A stretch of 64,000 nt of DNA from Roseiconus lacunae (GTDB lineage Bacteria > Planctomycetota > Planctomycetia > Pirellulales > Pirellulaceae): the NCBI RefSeq assembly GCF_008312935.1, contig NZ_VSZO01000001.1:1426001-1490000 (forward strand), given 5' to 3'. Position 1 is the stretch's first letter. Each line of letters starts with the position of its first letter. This document shows positions 34,912-43,084 of this stretch, in pieces. The position numbers and the translations under genes are program-made. The notes beneath the pieces were generated by a model. The model had not been told where the DNA came from. It was given only the letters and a program-made list of their open reading frames with translations, and did no database searches.

Positions 34912-35844
34912 ATGATGCCCCAGTTTGACGCGACGAAGTTGACCGTTCAGCAGATGCAAACGTTTTGCGAGGTGTATCGATGTGGCAGCTATGCCGAGGC
35001 GGCTCGCCGACTAGACACGACTTCGACGACGCTTTGGGAGCAAATTCGCGTGTTGCAGCGAACGTATCAGGCGACGTTGTTTGATCGTCGGGGAAAGAAA
35101 ATCGTGGCGACGCCGGCGGCGGAGACGTTGTACAAACACCTGGCGCCAATGCTGGAGTCGATCCACAGCAGTTTCGTGTGCCTTCATGAACAGGAATCGG
35201 GCGAGCCGAAGGAGATTCGCATCGTCGTCGGTGTCCGCATGATGCTCGAAGAACTTGACGGACCGCTGCAAGCGTTCGTCCGGTCTTATCCGTCGATCCG
35301 GCTGCGCTTGATGACCGCGGACAACCAAACGGCCCAGCAGATGGTGGTCGAAAACCAGGCTGACCTGGCATTGATGATCGAGCCGTTCCGCGAGGCAAGA
35401 CTCGACGGCATCACGATCCGGCGGCTTTACGAGATTGAATACCTCGCGGTGATTTCGCGGAGAAATTCACTGTCCAAACGAAATCGTCTGACGATCAAAG
35501 ACCTGCTACGCCAACCGCTGGTACTGGGACATCCGCAAACGATCGTTCGCCGGGAGTTCAACCAATGGATGGTGCGCAGCGGTTGTGAAACGGAACCACA
35601 AATTCGCGCCGAAACAGACAACAGCGCGGCCACGATCGCGTGTGTCCGCGCGGGGCTCGGTGTCGGCATTGTCGCGGGACTCCCCAGCGGTTGGCTGGTG
35701 AAATCGTTGACGACCAAGTCGTTGGCTAAAGAGATGGGCAAGGTTTACGTGGTGGCCTGCACCCGAACAGGGTATCGAGCGCCCGATTCGATCGCGGGAT
35801 TACTTCAGACGCTTTCCCTGATCGATCAGCACGGCTCGATATAA
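34912..35844 (+). CDS. LysR family transcriptional regulator
   Basis: 310 residues. The N-terminal winged helix (LTVQQMQTFCEVYRCGSYAEAARRLDTTSTTLWEQIRVLQRTYQATLFDRRGKKIVATPAAETL) is in normal LysR position, followed by a periplasmic-binding-protein-like effector domain (EIRIVVGVRMMLEELDGPLQAFVRSYPSIRLRLM, ADLALMIEPFREA, GLGVGIVAG). The usual STPAVS-type recognition helix reads TTSTTLWEQI. It is divergent from the six-gene acid-sugar operon and is the obvious candidate for its substrate-responsive regulator. Either of two adjacent ATGs (34912 or 34915) could start it. Confidence 0.92.
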   Translation: MMPQFDATKLTVQQMQTFCEVYRCGSYAEAARRLDTTSTTLWEQIRVLQRTYQATLFDRRGKKIVATPAAETLYKHLAPMLESIHSSFVCLHEQESGEPKEIRIVVGVRMMLEELDGPLQAFVRSYPSIRLRLMTADNQTAQQMVVENQADLALMIEPFREARLDGITIRRLYEIEYLAVISRRNSLSKRNRLTIKDLLRQPLVLGHPQTIVRREFNQWMVRSGCETEPQIRAETDNSAATIACVRAGLGVGIVAGLPSGWLVKSLTTKSLAKEMGKVYVVACTRTGYRAPDSIAGLLQTLSLIDQHGSI

Positions 35845-35963
35845 CCCTGTTTTAGAAAGAAGATTGCGACTGTCCTCGTCAGCCGATCATCGCGGCGAAT
35901 GCGTCTTTCGATCAGCGGCGAGGACGTGCCGAAAAGCCTACAAATCGACTAGCGACGGATCGA

Positions 35964-36770
35964 CTAGCGACGGCGGCGGCTCATCGGACCGCAACCGATC
36001 AGTCCGATGATCGCGAAGCTCAACATCGTGCCCGGTTCTGGCACAACGGCACCACCGGCGCCAACGATGATTTGGATTTGCGTACGAGCGACTTCGGTCG
36101 TGTCATCGAAAGCAGCCAAGTAGAAGTCATAGGTACCGTCAATCGTTGGATCGAATCCAGAGATCCCGTACCAGTGGGCTTTCCAAGATTGCTGGGCAAC
36201 GTTGTTTTGGTCAATCAAGTCCGCGTACCCGGGCTCGTCGTTGCTGGCATTTGGAATGGAGGTCCCATCGCCGTTTCCGGTCAGGTTATTTCCGATTGCA
36301 TGATCCCATTGCACGCGTGAGCCTGCCGATCCATTTGCACCGAAGATTGGGTCAAACGTCGAAAACGTCGTTGCCGAAGTTGGGTTCGAATCGACGCCGA
36401 GTTCGTACGTCAGGTCGTTCAGATTCCAGCCGCTCGTACCGTCGAAGTTGGTGTTGATTGACCACTCAACACTCCACTCTGCGGTTGGAGAGGATTGTGT
36501 GGGGGCGACGCCGGCGTTAAAGCTGAAGGTGCCATCGCCATTGCTGTTGAAGGTGTTTTCCGGGGCTCCGGAGGCATTGTGACGCAGTTTGCCACGCATA
36601 CCGAGTTCGACACCGTTATTGCGATCGACGGTAAAGGATCCGTTGACGTTTCCGGAGCCGAAAATTACGTCGGGCGTCACGTTTTGGTCATGCATGACGC
36701 CTGCCGAAGCTGGCAGAGTGAGGGTGGCCCAAGCAAGGGCGGCAAGGGTGAGGTGGGGCGAGAGTTTCAT
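35964..36770 (-). CDS. PEP-CTERM sorting domain protein
   Basis: A 268-residue secreted protein with a signal peptide (MKLSPHLTLAALAWATLTLPASA-GVM). The body is Asn/Gly/Ser-rich and beta-structured, and the C-terminal sorting signal is VVPEPGT, a short hydrophobic helix (MLSFAIIGLIGCG) and RRRR. No catalytic motif was seen. The body contains a choice-of-anchor style stretch (VEWSINTNFDGTSGWNLNDLTYELGVDSNP), so it is probably a surface or matrix protein. The 15-bp unit ATCGACTAGCGACGG is duplicated at 35944-35973 across its stop codon. Confidence 0.87.
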   Translation of the reverse strand: MKLSPHLTLAALAWATLTLPASAGVMHDQNVTPDVIFGSGNVNGSFTVDRNNGVELGMRGKLRHNASGAPENTFNSNGDGTFSFNAGVAPTQSSPTAEWSVEWSINTNFDGTSGWNLNDLTYELGVDSNPTSATTFSTFDPIFGANGSAGSRVQWDHAIGNNLTGNGDGTSIPNASNDEPGYADLIDQNNVAQQSWKAHWYGISGFDPTIDGTYDFYLAAFDDTTEVARTQIQIIVGAGGAVVPEPGTMLSFAIIGLIGCGPMSRRRR

Positions 36771-37096
36771 GGGGGCTCTACCGGGGGAGTTAACTAAAGT
36801 GAAACAGCCCAGATGGTAACTCGATCGGCTCTCTTAGTGGACAAGGGTCCATTGAATGAGCAAGTGGGGTTTTCTCAATGCTCTGGTCTCGGCAGCATTT
36901 GTCGTGTGGGAGGCAAACAACGGCGATGTGCAGGAGTCAAACCATCCGTCCGGCTTAGAATCCTGCCGCGGAACGTGGTGATTCGCTCCGATCGGGAACC
37001 CCATGGATGTCGACCCATGCGCCGAGGGCGCAGGCCCCGGTTCCGGTTCGCCCTTCGCGATTCCGGTCCGGCGCTCAACCTGGGCGTTAAACGCGA
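36771..37096. other. Gene-free stretch upstream of the PEP-CTERM gene
   Basis: 326 bp. Reading frames crossing it are short and lack any family resemblance. No repeat of the three dispersed families, no clear promoter pair and no RNA gene were seen. Confidence 0.4.
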
Positions 37097-37849
37097 TTAC
37101 TTGATGGGCGAGTAATCCGTCGGCGTCATGTAGATCGATGTCGGGCGTTTGGCGAGACGACCGACACCGGATGCGGCGGCTGCTTTTTTCCATTCTGGGT
37201 CAGCAGCGAACGATTTCCACGACAGTTGCGCGGCCTCGTCACTTTCGTGTTCGACGATGTAGATCAATGTGTTTTCGCTATCAGGCGAGTCGGTCGGATG
37301 CCAGTACGCAACCGACTTGATTCCGTGTTTGGCAAACAGACCGATCGTGTGGTCGCGAAAGCGAGCATCAAGTTTGTCAAGTTTGCCCTCGGCGGCTTCG
37401 TAAATTCGTAGCTCGAACACGTCGTTCTCGTCGCCTTCGGCATTTCGGTATTCTGGCGAATAGTCGGTCAGTTCCATGTACGTCGACTCGGGGCGTTCGG
37501 CCAATCGACCGACGCCGGATTCGGCGGCAGCTTTTTTCCATTCGGGATCGGCAAGGAAATTTTTCCACGACTCTTTTGCCGCGTCACGGCTTTCGTGTTT
37601 AATCACGTAAATCAACGTGTTCTGAGAATCGTCGCGATCGGTGGGAACCCAGTAGCCCATCGATTCGATCCCGTGCTTTTTGAACAGACGCATCGTGTGA
37701 TCACGGAAGCGAGCATTGAGCGCGTCGAGTTTTCCCTCGTTGGTCTTATAGATTCGCAGCTCATAAACCTCGGCTTGAACAGCAGACGCGAGGGTCAACA
37801 GGAAGGCGACGGCTGCAGCAGCAGTGGCGAGCGATCGAGCAGTTGGCAT
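37097..37849 (-). CDS. Secreted tandem NIPSNAP domain protein
   Basis: 250 residues: a signal peptide (ATAAAAVAFLLTLASAVQA-EVY) and two NIPSNAP ferredoxin-like domains (about 27-130 and 140-247). The domains are clear duplicates: each has VYELRIY/VFELRIY, EGKLDALNARFRDHTMRLFKKHGI / EGKLDKLDARFRDHTIGLFAKHGI, ENTLIY, and SGVGRLAxRPxSxYMxxTDYSP. NIPSNAP domains are dimeric and of uncertain function; secreted tandem forms are common in Planctomycetes. ATG at 37849. Single gene. Confidence 0.88.
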   Translation of the reverse strand: MPTARSLATAAAAVAFLLTLASAVQAEVYELRIYKTNEGKLDALNARFRDHTMRLFKKHGIESMGYWVPTDRDDSQNTLIYVIKHESRDAAKESWKNFLADPEWKKAAAESGVGRLAERPESTYMELTDYSPEYRNAEGDENDVFELRIYEAAEGKLDKLDARFRDHTIGLFAKHGIKSVAYWHPTDSPDSENTLIYIVEHESDEAAQLSWKSFAADPEWKKAAAASGVGRLAKRPTSIYMTPTDYSPIK

Positions 37850-38054
37850 CGTAGTGTGGTGGGTGGATGGTGAAGCGAAAGGAATCCGGGGCGACCAAAG
37901 AGTGTAACCGCGCCTGATCGGTGAGTGTCGTCAGCAAAGGAAATCGTACCACGACGTAAGATCGGGGTGCGTGACGAATCCAACACGATACGAAACCATT
38001 GCGGTACAACGACTTCGGAAGCACACAGGGATTCAGAAGCAGACTGGGGCGTTT

Positions 38055-38154
38055 CTTGCGAAGCAATAAAAGAACTTGCGAGCAACAAAAGAAACTTGCG
38101 AGCAACAAAAGAAACTTGCGAGCAACAAAAGAAACTCGTGAAGCAACAAAAAAC
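38055..38154. repeat. 20-bp intergenic tandem repeat, five units
   Basis: The unit CTTGCGAGCAACAAAAGAAA is perfect three times (38075-38094, 38095-38114, 38115-38134), flanked by one diverged unit on each side. The 20-bp period is not a multiple of three and no gene crosses it. Its right edge runs into the A-tract of the terminator at 38148-38181. It lies in the 540-bp gene-free stretch 37850-38389. Confidence 0.9.
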
Positions 38155-38181
38155 GCACGACCCAATTGGGAGTCGTGCGTT
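38148..38181 (-). terminator. Intrinsic terminator (minus strand)
   Basis: Read on the minus strand, AACGCACGAC and GTCGTGCGTT form a perfect 10-bp stem around a 10-nt loop and are followed directly by a run of six T. It lies about 210 bp after the stop of the Tat-exported oxidoreductase gene and before the tandem repeat, so it likely ends that transcript. Confidence 0.75.
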
Positions 38182-38389
38182 GTGTTGAAGTTTTTCGGTC
38201 AACGGGATCGTTGACCCTGTGCTTCGCCGAGGCGTTTTAAAGTTACGTTCCTGTCCAGCTACTTAAGCGTCCGAGCTTCCCGCTCGACGCTTCCGATGGG
38301 AGAGTGACGTCAACACCGGAAAATAAGTGAGCTATCAGCCGCATCACCTCCAAGCGGGAAGGCGAAGAGTAAAACGCAACAGTCACAAC

Positions 38390-39709
38390 TTATGCGAAGG
38401 GGCTGTACTTTCCTGGGACCGGGACGGGGTAGTTTCCGTCGTCGCCAGGCACGGTCGGCGGGGCGGTGTCGAGGGTGTAGTTGTCGATGCCCGGCGCGAG
38501 TTCGCGTCCCTTCTCGAGCAACTCATCCCACTTGACGATCTTGCCGCTGTAGCAAGCTTCGCGACCAAGGATAGCGGTGAACGTTGACATTGCGCCGTAC
38601 TCACCTTCGTTGTAGATGTCACCACGCATGAGAGCTTCGATCAAATCGTGTTGTTCTTGCTGGTGGCCTTGCTGGCGTTTTCCGCTGAACTTCCAGTCAC
38701 CGTCCTGACCGGAAATTTGAGATCCGGAAACGTTGGCGGTTCCCTTGGTACCGTGCGCGTATTCGGCCACGTGATTCCAGCCACCGCTAAGGTGACGGCC
38801 TTGGCTGAACATTTTGGTGCCATCGGCAAAGGTGTATTCGCAGAACGTGTGATCGAAGATCTGGCTCTTCGATGCGTCGCCACCTTCTCGAAGTCCGCGA
38901 CCACCCATGCCGTTACATTCGACCGGGTATTCGCCTTTAAGCCAGCAGCCGACGTCCAGGTTGTGGATGTGCTGCTCGCAGATCTGATCGCCGGAGAGCC
39001 AATTGAAGTGGTACCAGTTGTTGCACTGGAAGCCCATCTCCGTTTGCTCTTCGGTGCGGTTACGATACCAGATGCCGCCACCGTTCCAGTAAACACGAAG
39101 TGCGATCAGATCACCGATCGCCCCGCCGTGAATTCGGTCAACGGTTTCAAGGTATTGAGCTTCGTGGCGACGTTGCAGTCCGATGCCGACCATCAGGTTC
39201 TTCTTTTTGGACTCTTCGACGCTTGCGAGAACGCGGCGAACACCGATGGCATCCGAAGCGACTGGCTTTTCCATGAAGACGTGCTTGCCGGCGTTGACGG
39301 CCGCTTCGAACTGTTGCGGCTTGAATCCTGGCGGGGTTGCGATGATGACCAAGTCGCAATCGGTTTCCAAGACCTTTTTGTAGGCGTCCAGTCCGCTAAA
39401 GATTTGCTCGGCGGGGACGTCGACTTTCGAAGCGTACTTGCCACGGTTGCGTTGTTTCAGTGTGTTGACCACACCGCTGGCTTTGCTGTCGAATGCGTCG
39501 GCGACGGCAACCAGTTTGACGTTACCCTTGGTTTCGAAAATATTGACGGTCGCGCCGGTTCCCCGGCCACCACAGCCGATCAAGCCGATCTTGATTTCGT
39601 CGTTACCTTGGGCGTGAGCCGAACGTGCGATAGCGCTGGCGAGTGTCGTTCCTGCAGCAGCAGCGGTCGAAGTTTTTAGGAAGTTTCTACGACTAGGCTG
39701 GTTTTCCAT
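38390..39709 (-). CDS. Tat-exported Gfo/Idh/MocA family oxidoreductase
   Basis: A 439-residue protein with a twin-arginine signal (QPSRRNFLKTSTAAAAGTTLASA-IARSAHAQ), a Rossmann domain (IKIGLIGCGGRGTG) and a catalytic region (GKHVFMEKPVASD, EKP motif). A second domain contains GIGLQRRHEAQYLETVDRIHGGAIGD and NWYHFNWLSGDQICEQHIHNLDVGCW. Tat export implies folding with NAD(P) bound in the cytoplasm. Such secreted members are numerous in Planctomycetes and are thought to act on sugars, though few are characterised. The open frame continues to 40147, but the ATG at 39709 begins the Tat signal and is preceded by AAAAGGAACC. Confidence 0.92.
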   Translation of the reverse strand: MENQPSRRNFLKTSTAAAAGTTLASAIARSAHAQGNDEIKIGLIGCGGRGTGATVNIFETKGNVKLVAVADAFDSKASGVVNTLKQRNRGKYASKVDVPAEQIFSGLDAYKKVLETDCDLVIIATPPGFKPQQFEAAVNAGKHVFMEKPVASDAIGVRRVLASVEESKKKNLMVGIGLQRRHEAQYLETVDRIHGGAIGDLIALRVYWNGGGIWYRNRTEEQTEMGFQCNNWYHFNWLSGDQICEQHIHNLDVGCWLKGEYPVECNGMGGRGLREGGDASKSQIFDHTFCEYTFADGTKMFSQGRHLSGGWNHVAEYAHGTKGTANVSGSQISGQDGDWKFSGKRQQGHQQEQHDLIEALMRGDIYNEGEYGAMSTFTAILGREACYSGKIVKWDELLEKGRELAPGIDNYTLDTAPPTVPGDDGNYPVPVPGKYSPFA

Positions 39710-39923
39710 AGGTGGTTCCTTTTCAACAGTCTTAAATCCGCCTGGTGGGGTCAGGAAATTTCCTTCGGCCTGCTCAGGCGGCGGATCAGTGAGGGGGGGG
39801 GAAGTGGTTAAAGGGGCAGACCAATTCACATCGGCGTATTGTAAAGGGAAATTGATCGGTTTTGATGTGTTCTCCCCTGTTTCGCCCCAGGTTTTTTCAA
39901 TTCCAGCCCGATGAATCACTTCC

Positions 39924-40256
39924 ATGAACGATCCTGAAAAGCCCCAGTCGAAATTGAGTTCCGATCTGCTTCCGGTCGAGCCATCGACGACTCCCCCGCC
40001 AGCCGAGCCGCCTCCGGTGATGGGGTGCGTCGTGTACCTCAAATCAACCGACAACGGAGTCAGTGGCCGTGTGGTCAATCTGCCGGGGGTGACCGCGACG
40101 GCGGCAAATGAACGAGATCTGATGCGAGCGATCGTGAAGGACTTCAAAGCCCAGGTGACCCCGATTTTTGCTCGCGGCGACCAGCCAGAATGGGTCGATC
40201 CACTTCCGCCCCGGGAAGAGGGTGAGCGAAAACTCTTTTTGCCAGTCCACCTTTAG
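39924..40256 (+). CDS. Small HicB-like domain protein
   Basis: 110 residues. A Pro-rich disordered N-terminus (to about 32) precedes a compact domain MGCVVYLKSTDNGVSGRVVNLPGVTATAANERDLMRAIVKDFKAQV, which resembles the HicB partial-RNase-H fold. There is no toxin partner (HicA) beside it, and the usual C-terminal DNA-binding helix is absent. An antitoxin role is therefore not supported; it is best called an uncharacterised HicB-like protein. It is divergent from the Tat oxidoreductase and upstream of the methyltransferase on the same strand. Confidence 0.7.
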   Translation: MNDPEKPQSKLSSDLLPVEPSTTPPPAEPPPVMGCVVYLKSTDNGVSGRVVNLPGVTATAANERDLMRAIVKDFKAQVTPIFARGDQPEWVDPLPPREEGERKLFLPVHL

Positions 40257-40543
40257 AGCCTCGTCTCGATCAAGTGTTTGAGGGCGGCTCATCAACCGAT
40301 CAACGCTGGACCTGGTGATTGCACCGAGAAACCGAGTCTAACGGCGATTGGCAAATCCCAACTTCAGAGTTTGACGAAGCCGTAACGCATTGGCCGTCAC
40401 GGAGAATTGCGGATCGACCGTCCGGCCGGGAGATCTGGCGCAATCGGTACGACATCGATACACTGGGGCGAACGAGTTTGCTGCGTCATCCCAATCGAAC
40501 TCGATACTGCGTCCCCCTCCCAGGCAGAGCATTCGGGCCGACC

Positions 40544-42301
40544 GTGACGACGAAAACTTCCGCAACCATAAAGACACTGGCCACCAACCGAGTCCATCAG
40601 GGGGATTGCGTCGAAAAACTGGGGCAATTGCAGTCCGGCACGGTCGATTTGGTCTTCGCCGATCCTCCCTTTAATATCGGCTACACCTACGATGTGTATG
40701 ACGACGAGCAGAGCGCCGAGGACTATTTGGGATTTTGCCGAAAGTGGATGGGAGAGGTCCACCGAGTTCTCAAGGATGATGGTGCGTTTTGGTTGGCGAT
40801 CGGAGACGAATACGCTGCAGAGTTAAAAATACAGGCCAAGGAGCTCGGTTTTCACTGTCGGTCGTGGGTGATCTGGTACTACACCTTCGGCGTCAATTGC
40901 GTCCGCGGGTTCAGCCGATCGCACACGCACTTGTTCTATTTCATTAAGGATGCGGAACGCTTTACGTTCAACGGAGACAACCCGACGGTTCGAGTGCCAT
41001 CGGCTCGGCAGTTGGTTTATGCCGATGCGCGGGCGAACACAAAAGGCCGGCTGCCGGACAACACGTGGATTCTTCGTCCCCAAGACGCACCCGCGATGGG
41101 GTTCAGTCCTTCTCACGACACTTGGTATTTTGCCCGGGTCGCCGGCACGTTTAAAGAGCGCGAAGGCTTTCACGGTTGCCAAATGCCCGAGCAGTTGTTG
41201 GGGAGGATCATTCGCGTTTCCAGTAACCCAGGTGAATTGGTACTCGATCCCTTCGGCGGCAGCGGTACGACGCTGGTGGTCGCAAAGAAGCTCGGTCGCC
41301 AATTCATGGGGTTCGAACTGTCCGAAGACTATGTCCAACACATCGAAGACCGATTGAATTCTTGCCAAGTCGGTGACCCGCTTGATGGTCCCGCAGATCC
41401 GATCAAGAGCGCGCCTCCGACGAGCAAGGGAAAAAAGCGAACCGCGTTCCGCAATGGCCGCCCAGTGATCGCACTCAATAGCGAAATCTCTGAGACCATC
41501 GAAGCGGCCTTTCGCGAAGCGTCGAACCGAGAAAGCGGCAAAAAGAGTGCTTGTTGTCATGCCGAAGAAGTGCTTCTCGATCCGGAGAGAAACGCCGTCT
41601 TCAGTCAGCATTGCAAACGAGCAAAGCTTGCCGGCGACGCTCGTACTTGGATGGAGTTTTTGCTGCAGCTGTCGCGTCAGGACAAACTGAAGGGCGAGGG
41701 GAAACGACCCAAGCAATCCTTGAAAGCGATCGAAGCGGTCAGCGATGCCGCCGAAATCGCGTTTCAAATGATGTCCGTCGATTATGCATTGTCGCTCGAG
41801 GCGCTGTTGTGCACTCCCGATGCCGCAGCCGAATTTGATCAGATCGCGACGCAATTCTCCGACGAGGAAACGGCAGGACTGGATTCCGCATCTCAAACGT
41901 TTCGTTCGGCGATTTGGAATCTGCATCGGATCGCAACCGATGGCAAAGTAACCCGAAAAGCAAAGCAACTAGCCGATCAGTTCTTAAATGTTGGTCTGCC
42001 GGAGGGCCAGCCGATCTCGGCGTTTATCGCTCAGCCCACCGAGCAACCTTTGGCGGGAATCTATGCGATCAGCGATGAAGACTCGGTCCTGTTTGTCGGC
42101 CAGTCGCGTGACGTGACCCAACATGTTCGGCAAACGATCCGGCGGCCCGGTTGGCAACGATTCCAACCGACGGAGATTCAGTTCTGGCCGGTCGAGAAGC
42201 CGCAAGACGCGCTCGTCCAACGCAGCCTGTTTGTGACTTGGCTGCGGCCCTGGTTGAACGCGCATTTTTTACATCAGCCGATCGCAACCCAATTATTCTA
42301 G
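40544..42301 (+). CDS. Orphan beta-class DNA methyltransferase with degenerate GIY-YIG-like C-terminus
   Basis: 585 residues from a GTG at 40544; the frame is open to TTG at 40319, but the extra 75 residues look unconserved. Catalytic motif IV DPPFNIG (about 40-46) precedes the SAM-binding motif I DPFGGSGTT (about 235-243), the beta-class order of CcrM/HinfI-type N6-adenine or N4-cytosine methyltransferases. A helical linker follows, then a ~75-residue tail with GIYAISDEDSVLFVGQSRDVTQHV and SLFVTWLRPWLN. This looks like a GIY-YIG nuclease fold, but the second YIG Tyr is Phe and the catalytic Glu position reads Gln. No restriction gene is adjacent, so it is likely a solitary methylase acting in regulation or DNA protection. 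The next gene starts 4 bp later. Confidence 0.85.
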   Translation: MTTKTSATIKTLATNRVHQGDCVEKLGQLQSGTVDLVFADPPFNIGYTYDVYDDEQSAEDYLGFCRKWMGEVHRVLKDDGAFWLAIGDEYAAELKIQAKELGFHCRSWVIWYYTFGVNCVRGFSRSHTHLFYFIKDAERFTFNGDNPTVRVPSARQLVYADARANTKGRLPDNTWILRPQDAPAMGFSPSHDTWYFARVAGTFKEREGFHGCQMPEQLLGRIIRVSSNPGELVLDPFGGSGTTLVVAKKLGRQFMGFELSEDYVQHIEDRLNSCQVGDPLDGPADPIKSAPPTSKGKKRTAFRNGRPVIALNSEISETIEAAFREASNRESGKKSACCHAEEVLLDPERNAVFSQHCKRAKLAGDARTWMEFLLQLSRQDKLKGEGKRPKQSLKAIEAVSDAAEIAFQMMSVDYALSLEALLCTPDAAAEFDQIATQFSDEETAGLDSASQTFRSAIWNLHRIATDGKVTRKAKQLADQFLNVGLPEGQPISAFIAQPTEQPLAGIYAISDEDSVLFVGQSRDVTQHVRQTIRRPGWQRFQPTEIQFWPVEKPQDALVQRSLFVTWLRPWLNAHFLHQPIATQLF

Positions 42302-42305
42302 ACGA

Positions 42306-43076
42306 ATGAAAACGGATTCAAACGATCGAGAAACGTTGCAGTTCTCCCGCGGAAACCTGCTGGCCGCTGCGGTCATTCTTGGGATCGGCTGGATGGGAAC
42401 GTTTGGCGTTGATCGCCGGCACGATGAATCAATGGAGCAAGTCTGGATTCCTGAAGTCCATCGGTTGACCGAGAAGTCGATACGTTGTGAGCCCATGGGG
42501 ATCACGATCGACAGTCCCGATGGGTTTGTCTTTTATGCGGTCGATCAGCAATCACCTGACTTGAATGCAATTTCCTTTGTCAATCATCGTGACAAAGTCG
42601 TCGGTAGGATCGCGACGTTTGACCCCAGCAGCCAACCCTGGCCACCGGCCGCCGATCAATTCTTGCCGCAACTCGCAGAGGATGATCCCACGATGGGTGA
42701 CCGGCGCGAACCAGAGAACGACTTTGATTGGCAGGCGGATGAATCATCGGGTGATCAGACCTTACGAACCGCGGACTCGGAAACTGACGGCTTGGAAACT
42801 GAATTCGGGCTACCGATCAATTCGCTAGCCTTTGGGACCCTTTCGGACTCGCGACTGCAAACCTGCACCACGATTTATCGGCAGGTGGAGGTCGAGTGGG
42901 TTTCACCGATGAAAAGCCCTTCATGGCCTTTTCGAATTCATCAAGGGCGATGCGCGTTATCCGATCGAACGCTACTAATTTCGGTCTTCGAACTTGATTC
43001 GCGTTCCCCTGCACCGGTTTACGACGAAGGACCGATCGCGGCGATCGCCAATGCAATCTCGCCGAACGATTCGTAA
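42306..43076 (+). CDS. Membrane-anchored protein of unknown function
   Basis: 256 residues. One membrane helix near the N-terminus (LLAAAVILGIGWMGTFGV, about 18-35) is followed by a predicted periplasmic domain, so it is probably anchored with its C-terminus outside the cytoplasm. I do not recognise the family. The middle (about 105-165) is acidic and low-complexity; the flanking parts have mixed beta strands (GITIDSPDGFVFYAV, TCTTIYRQVEVEWVSPM). The start is 4 bp after the methyltransferase stop, so co-transcription is likely. It converges on the giant metalloprotease 8 bp away. Confidence 0.75.
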   Translation: MKTDSNDRETLQFSRGNLLAAAVILGIGWMGTFGVDRRHDESMEQVWIPEVHRLTEKSIRCEPMGITIDSPDGFVFYAVDQQSPDLNAISFVNHRDKVVGRIATFDPSSQPWPPAADQFLPQLAEDDPTMGDRREPENDFDWQADESSGDQTLRTADSETDGLETEFGLPINSLAFGTLSDSRLQTCTTIYRQVEVEWVSPMKSPSWPFRIHQGRCALSDRTLLISVFELDSRSPAPVYDEGPIAAIANAISPNDS

Positions 43077-43084
43077 AGCGTGTT

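Noticed and set aside
35872-35925. GTCCTCG...CGAGGAC inverted repeat between the convergent LysR and PEP-CTERM genes.
   Set aside because: The stem is only 7 bp with a ~40-nt loop and no T-run, which is too weak to call a terminator.
38055-38154. Regular 20-bp tandem units recalling a CRISPR array.
   Set aside because: Units are directly adjacent without unique spacers, and no cas gene is in the window.
37925-38188. An 87-codon frame across the tandem repeat.
   Set aside because: It is low-complexity, follows the repeat through shifting frames, has no ribosome site and runs into the terminator hairpin.
38648-39679. A 343-codon plus-strand frame opposite the Tat oxidoreductase.
   Set aside because: It mirrors the codon bias of the real gene on the minus strand, which has full family motifs and a Tat signal.
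39924-40256. Reading the HicB-like protein as an antitoxin.
   Set aside because: No HicA-like toxin frame is present on either side and the DNA-binding tail is absent.
40823-41968. A 381-codon minus-strand frame opposite the methyltransferase.
   Set aside because: It lies wholly within the methyltransferase gene and shows no motif of its own.
40544-42301. Reading the methyltransferase as half of a restriction-modification system.
   Set aside because: No endonuclease gene is adjacent and the GIY-YIG-like tail lacks key catalytic residues.
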